NCBI GenBank assembly: GCA_017941635.1
Contig: JAGAVZ010000244.1
Location: forward strand, 1 to 45,412
Direction: 5' to 3'
Length of the DNA: 45,412 nt
DNA from: Cellulosilyticum sp.
Lineage (GTDB): Bacteria; Bacillota; Clostridia; Lachnospirales; Cellulosilyticaceae
Every line of letters starts with the position of its first letter. The stretch's first letter is position 1. The translations under genes and the position numbers were made by a program. This document shows, in pieces, positions 44,910 through 45,412 of this stretch. A model generated the notes under the pieces. It made no database searches. It was not told where the DNA came from and saw only the letters and a list, made by a program, of their open reading frames with translations.

Positions 44910-45155
44910 AAAAAAAGTCCCCTCCTTTTCGTACTTTTTGTTAACCTAGTACGACTAGTGGTGACTGCACACTTGTCCTGGTGTTTCATAAGCGCAAAAT
45001 TGCCGCAAGCATTTCCATATGAAATATAGATACGCCTAACACCTTAACCTTATAGTACAGTGACCTGCCGCCTGGTTTCTTGAACCGGACATTCGCTCCC
45101 CAGAAATTCGCCCTAAGCGTTTAACCTTCTGGATCATAGTTCTCAATGTCACAAC
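44910..45155 (-). ncRNA. Structured S10-operon leader
   Basis: About 245 bases of 5' UTR, richer in G+C than other gaps. Seen on the minus strand are CCGGTT-N5-AACCAGG, CTAGT-CGT-ACTAG, ATTTC-N4-GGAAAT and, last, AAAAAGT (44933-44939) / ACTTTTT (44912-44918) enclosing the ribosome binding site in a 14-base loop. A leader upstream of rpsJ is known in Clostridia (the S10 leader family); whether this is a member was not tested against a covariance model. Confidence 0.6.
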
Positions 45156-45161
45156 ATAGAT

Positions 45162-45190
45162 AGTATACCTTATTTTTTGCTATAACACAA
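45162..45190 (-). promoter_or_regulatory. Probable promoter of the S10 operon
   Basis: On the minus strand TTGTGT (45185-45190), a 17-base spacer and TATACT (45162-45167). The -10 box is strong and the -35 box weak; a run of nine A just upstream could serve as an UP element for RNA polymerase alpha. Transcription would start near 45155. Confidence 0.55.
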
Positions 45191-45412
45191 GTTTTTTTTT
45201 TACTTTTTTCATCATTTTTATTTTGATGAGTTTTTATTGTAAAACAAATGTTTTTTCATTTTAAACTTGCTAATCTGTTATCCGCTGGTAAGTAATATTG
45301 TAGCTTAGTCCTGCACTTTTATCAAATCATAATTTCTTCCATATGGTCGTTTCTTGTTGGATTAATATAATTTGTTTTTACTCTATTATTCTTTGTCTTT
45401 CTTGCATTGTAG
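45191..45412. other. Upstream flank of the S10 operon
   Basis: AT-rich sequence to the window edge with long T and A runs. No gene, tRNA or terminator could be supported. Confidence 0.45.

Noticed and set aside
45191-45412. Transcription terminator for an upstream gene
   Set aside because: Short AT-only stems (TCATC/GATGA) next to poly-T are too weak to call.

Overview
The window is AT-rich, low-GC Gram-positive DNA. The gene order (S10-spc-alpha ribosomal cluster, then ecfA1-ecfA2-ecfT, truA, rplM-rpsI), a KOW protein between map and infA, zinc-type S14, S4 and L36, a long L17, and a CsaB/DUF5693 envelope cluster all point to Clostridia, probably a Lachnospirales-type anaerobe. The genus is inferred from gene content only. 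Almost everything is on the minus strand; the exceptions are nfo, fabG and an araC-type regulator.

Region 1 (1-4223) is a peptidoglycan-remodelling operon, transcribed as CdaR/PucR regulator, ftsE, ftsX, an M23 murein hydrolase (activator) and the start of an S41 processing protease cut by the window edge. Region 2 (4701-5819) is a solitary MsmK/UgpC-type sugar-ABC ATPase. Region 3 (6314-15025) is a run of six cell-envelope genes: LCP ligase, a large secreted phosphodiester glycosidase, a small secreted protein of unknown function, the membrane protein DUF5693, CsaB ketal-pyruvyl transferase and a TagA/WecG glycosyltransferase. Together they look like a pathway that makes, attaches and pyruvylates a secondary wall polymer, the usual anchor for SLH-domain surface proteins. 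A second LCP gene (17293-18645) lies on the far side of the plus-strand nfo-fabG pair.

Region 4 (19023-22102) is a decay zone. It holds a broken IS30-family element, a heterodimeric ABC exporter ruined by two separate events, and the divergent araC-type gene that probably controlled the exporter. The araC-type gene overlaps the tail of uppP by 68 bases. Region 5 (22029-29037) carries uppP, rplM-rpsI behind a consensus promoter and an L13-type leader, truA followed by a decayed second copy of its own 3' end, an ECF transporter energising module, a possible 50-residue gene and a six-copy 17-bp tandem repeat.

Region 6 (29038-45155) is a continuous ribosomal protein cluster from rpsJ to rplQ with secY, adk, map, infA and rpoA. 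It is preceded by a long structured leader, probably an S10-type autoregulatory leader, and has an internal promoter before rpsM. Several starts are GTG (rpsM, secY, rplX, rpsQ, rpmC). No tRNA, rRNA, CRISPR array or phage genes were seen.

The most notable items are the envelope cluster with its unassigned DUF5693 and small secreted protein; the phased direct repeats upstream of nfo; the truA tail remnant; the 16-bp perfect palindrome at the frameshift in the IS30 remnant; and the structured rpsJ leader whose ribosome binding site sits in a hairpin loop.
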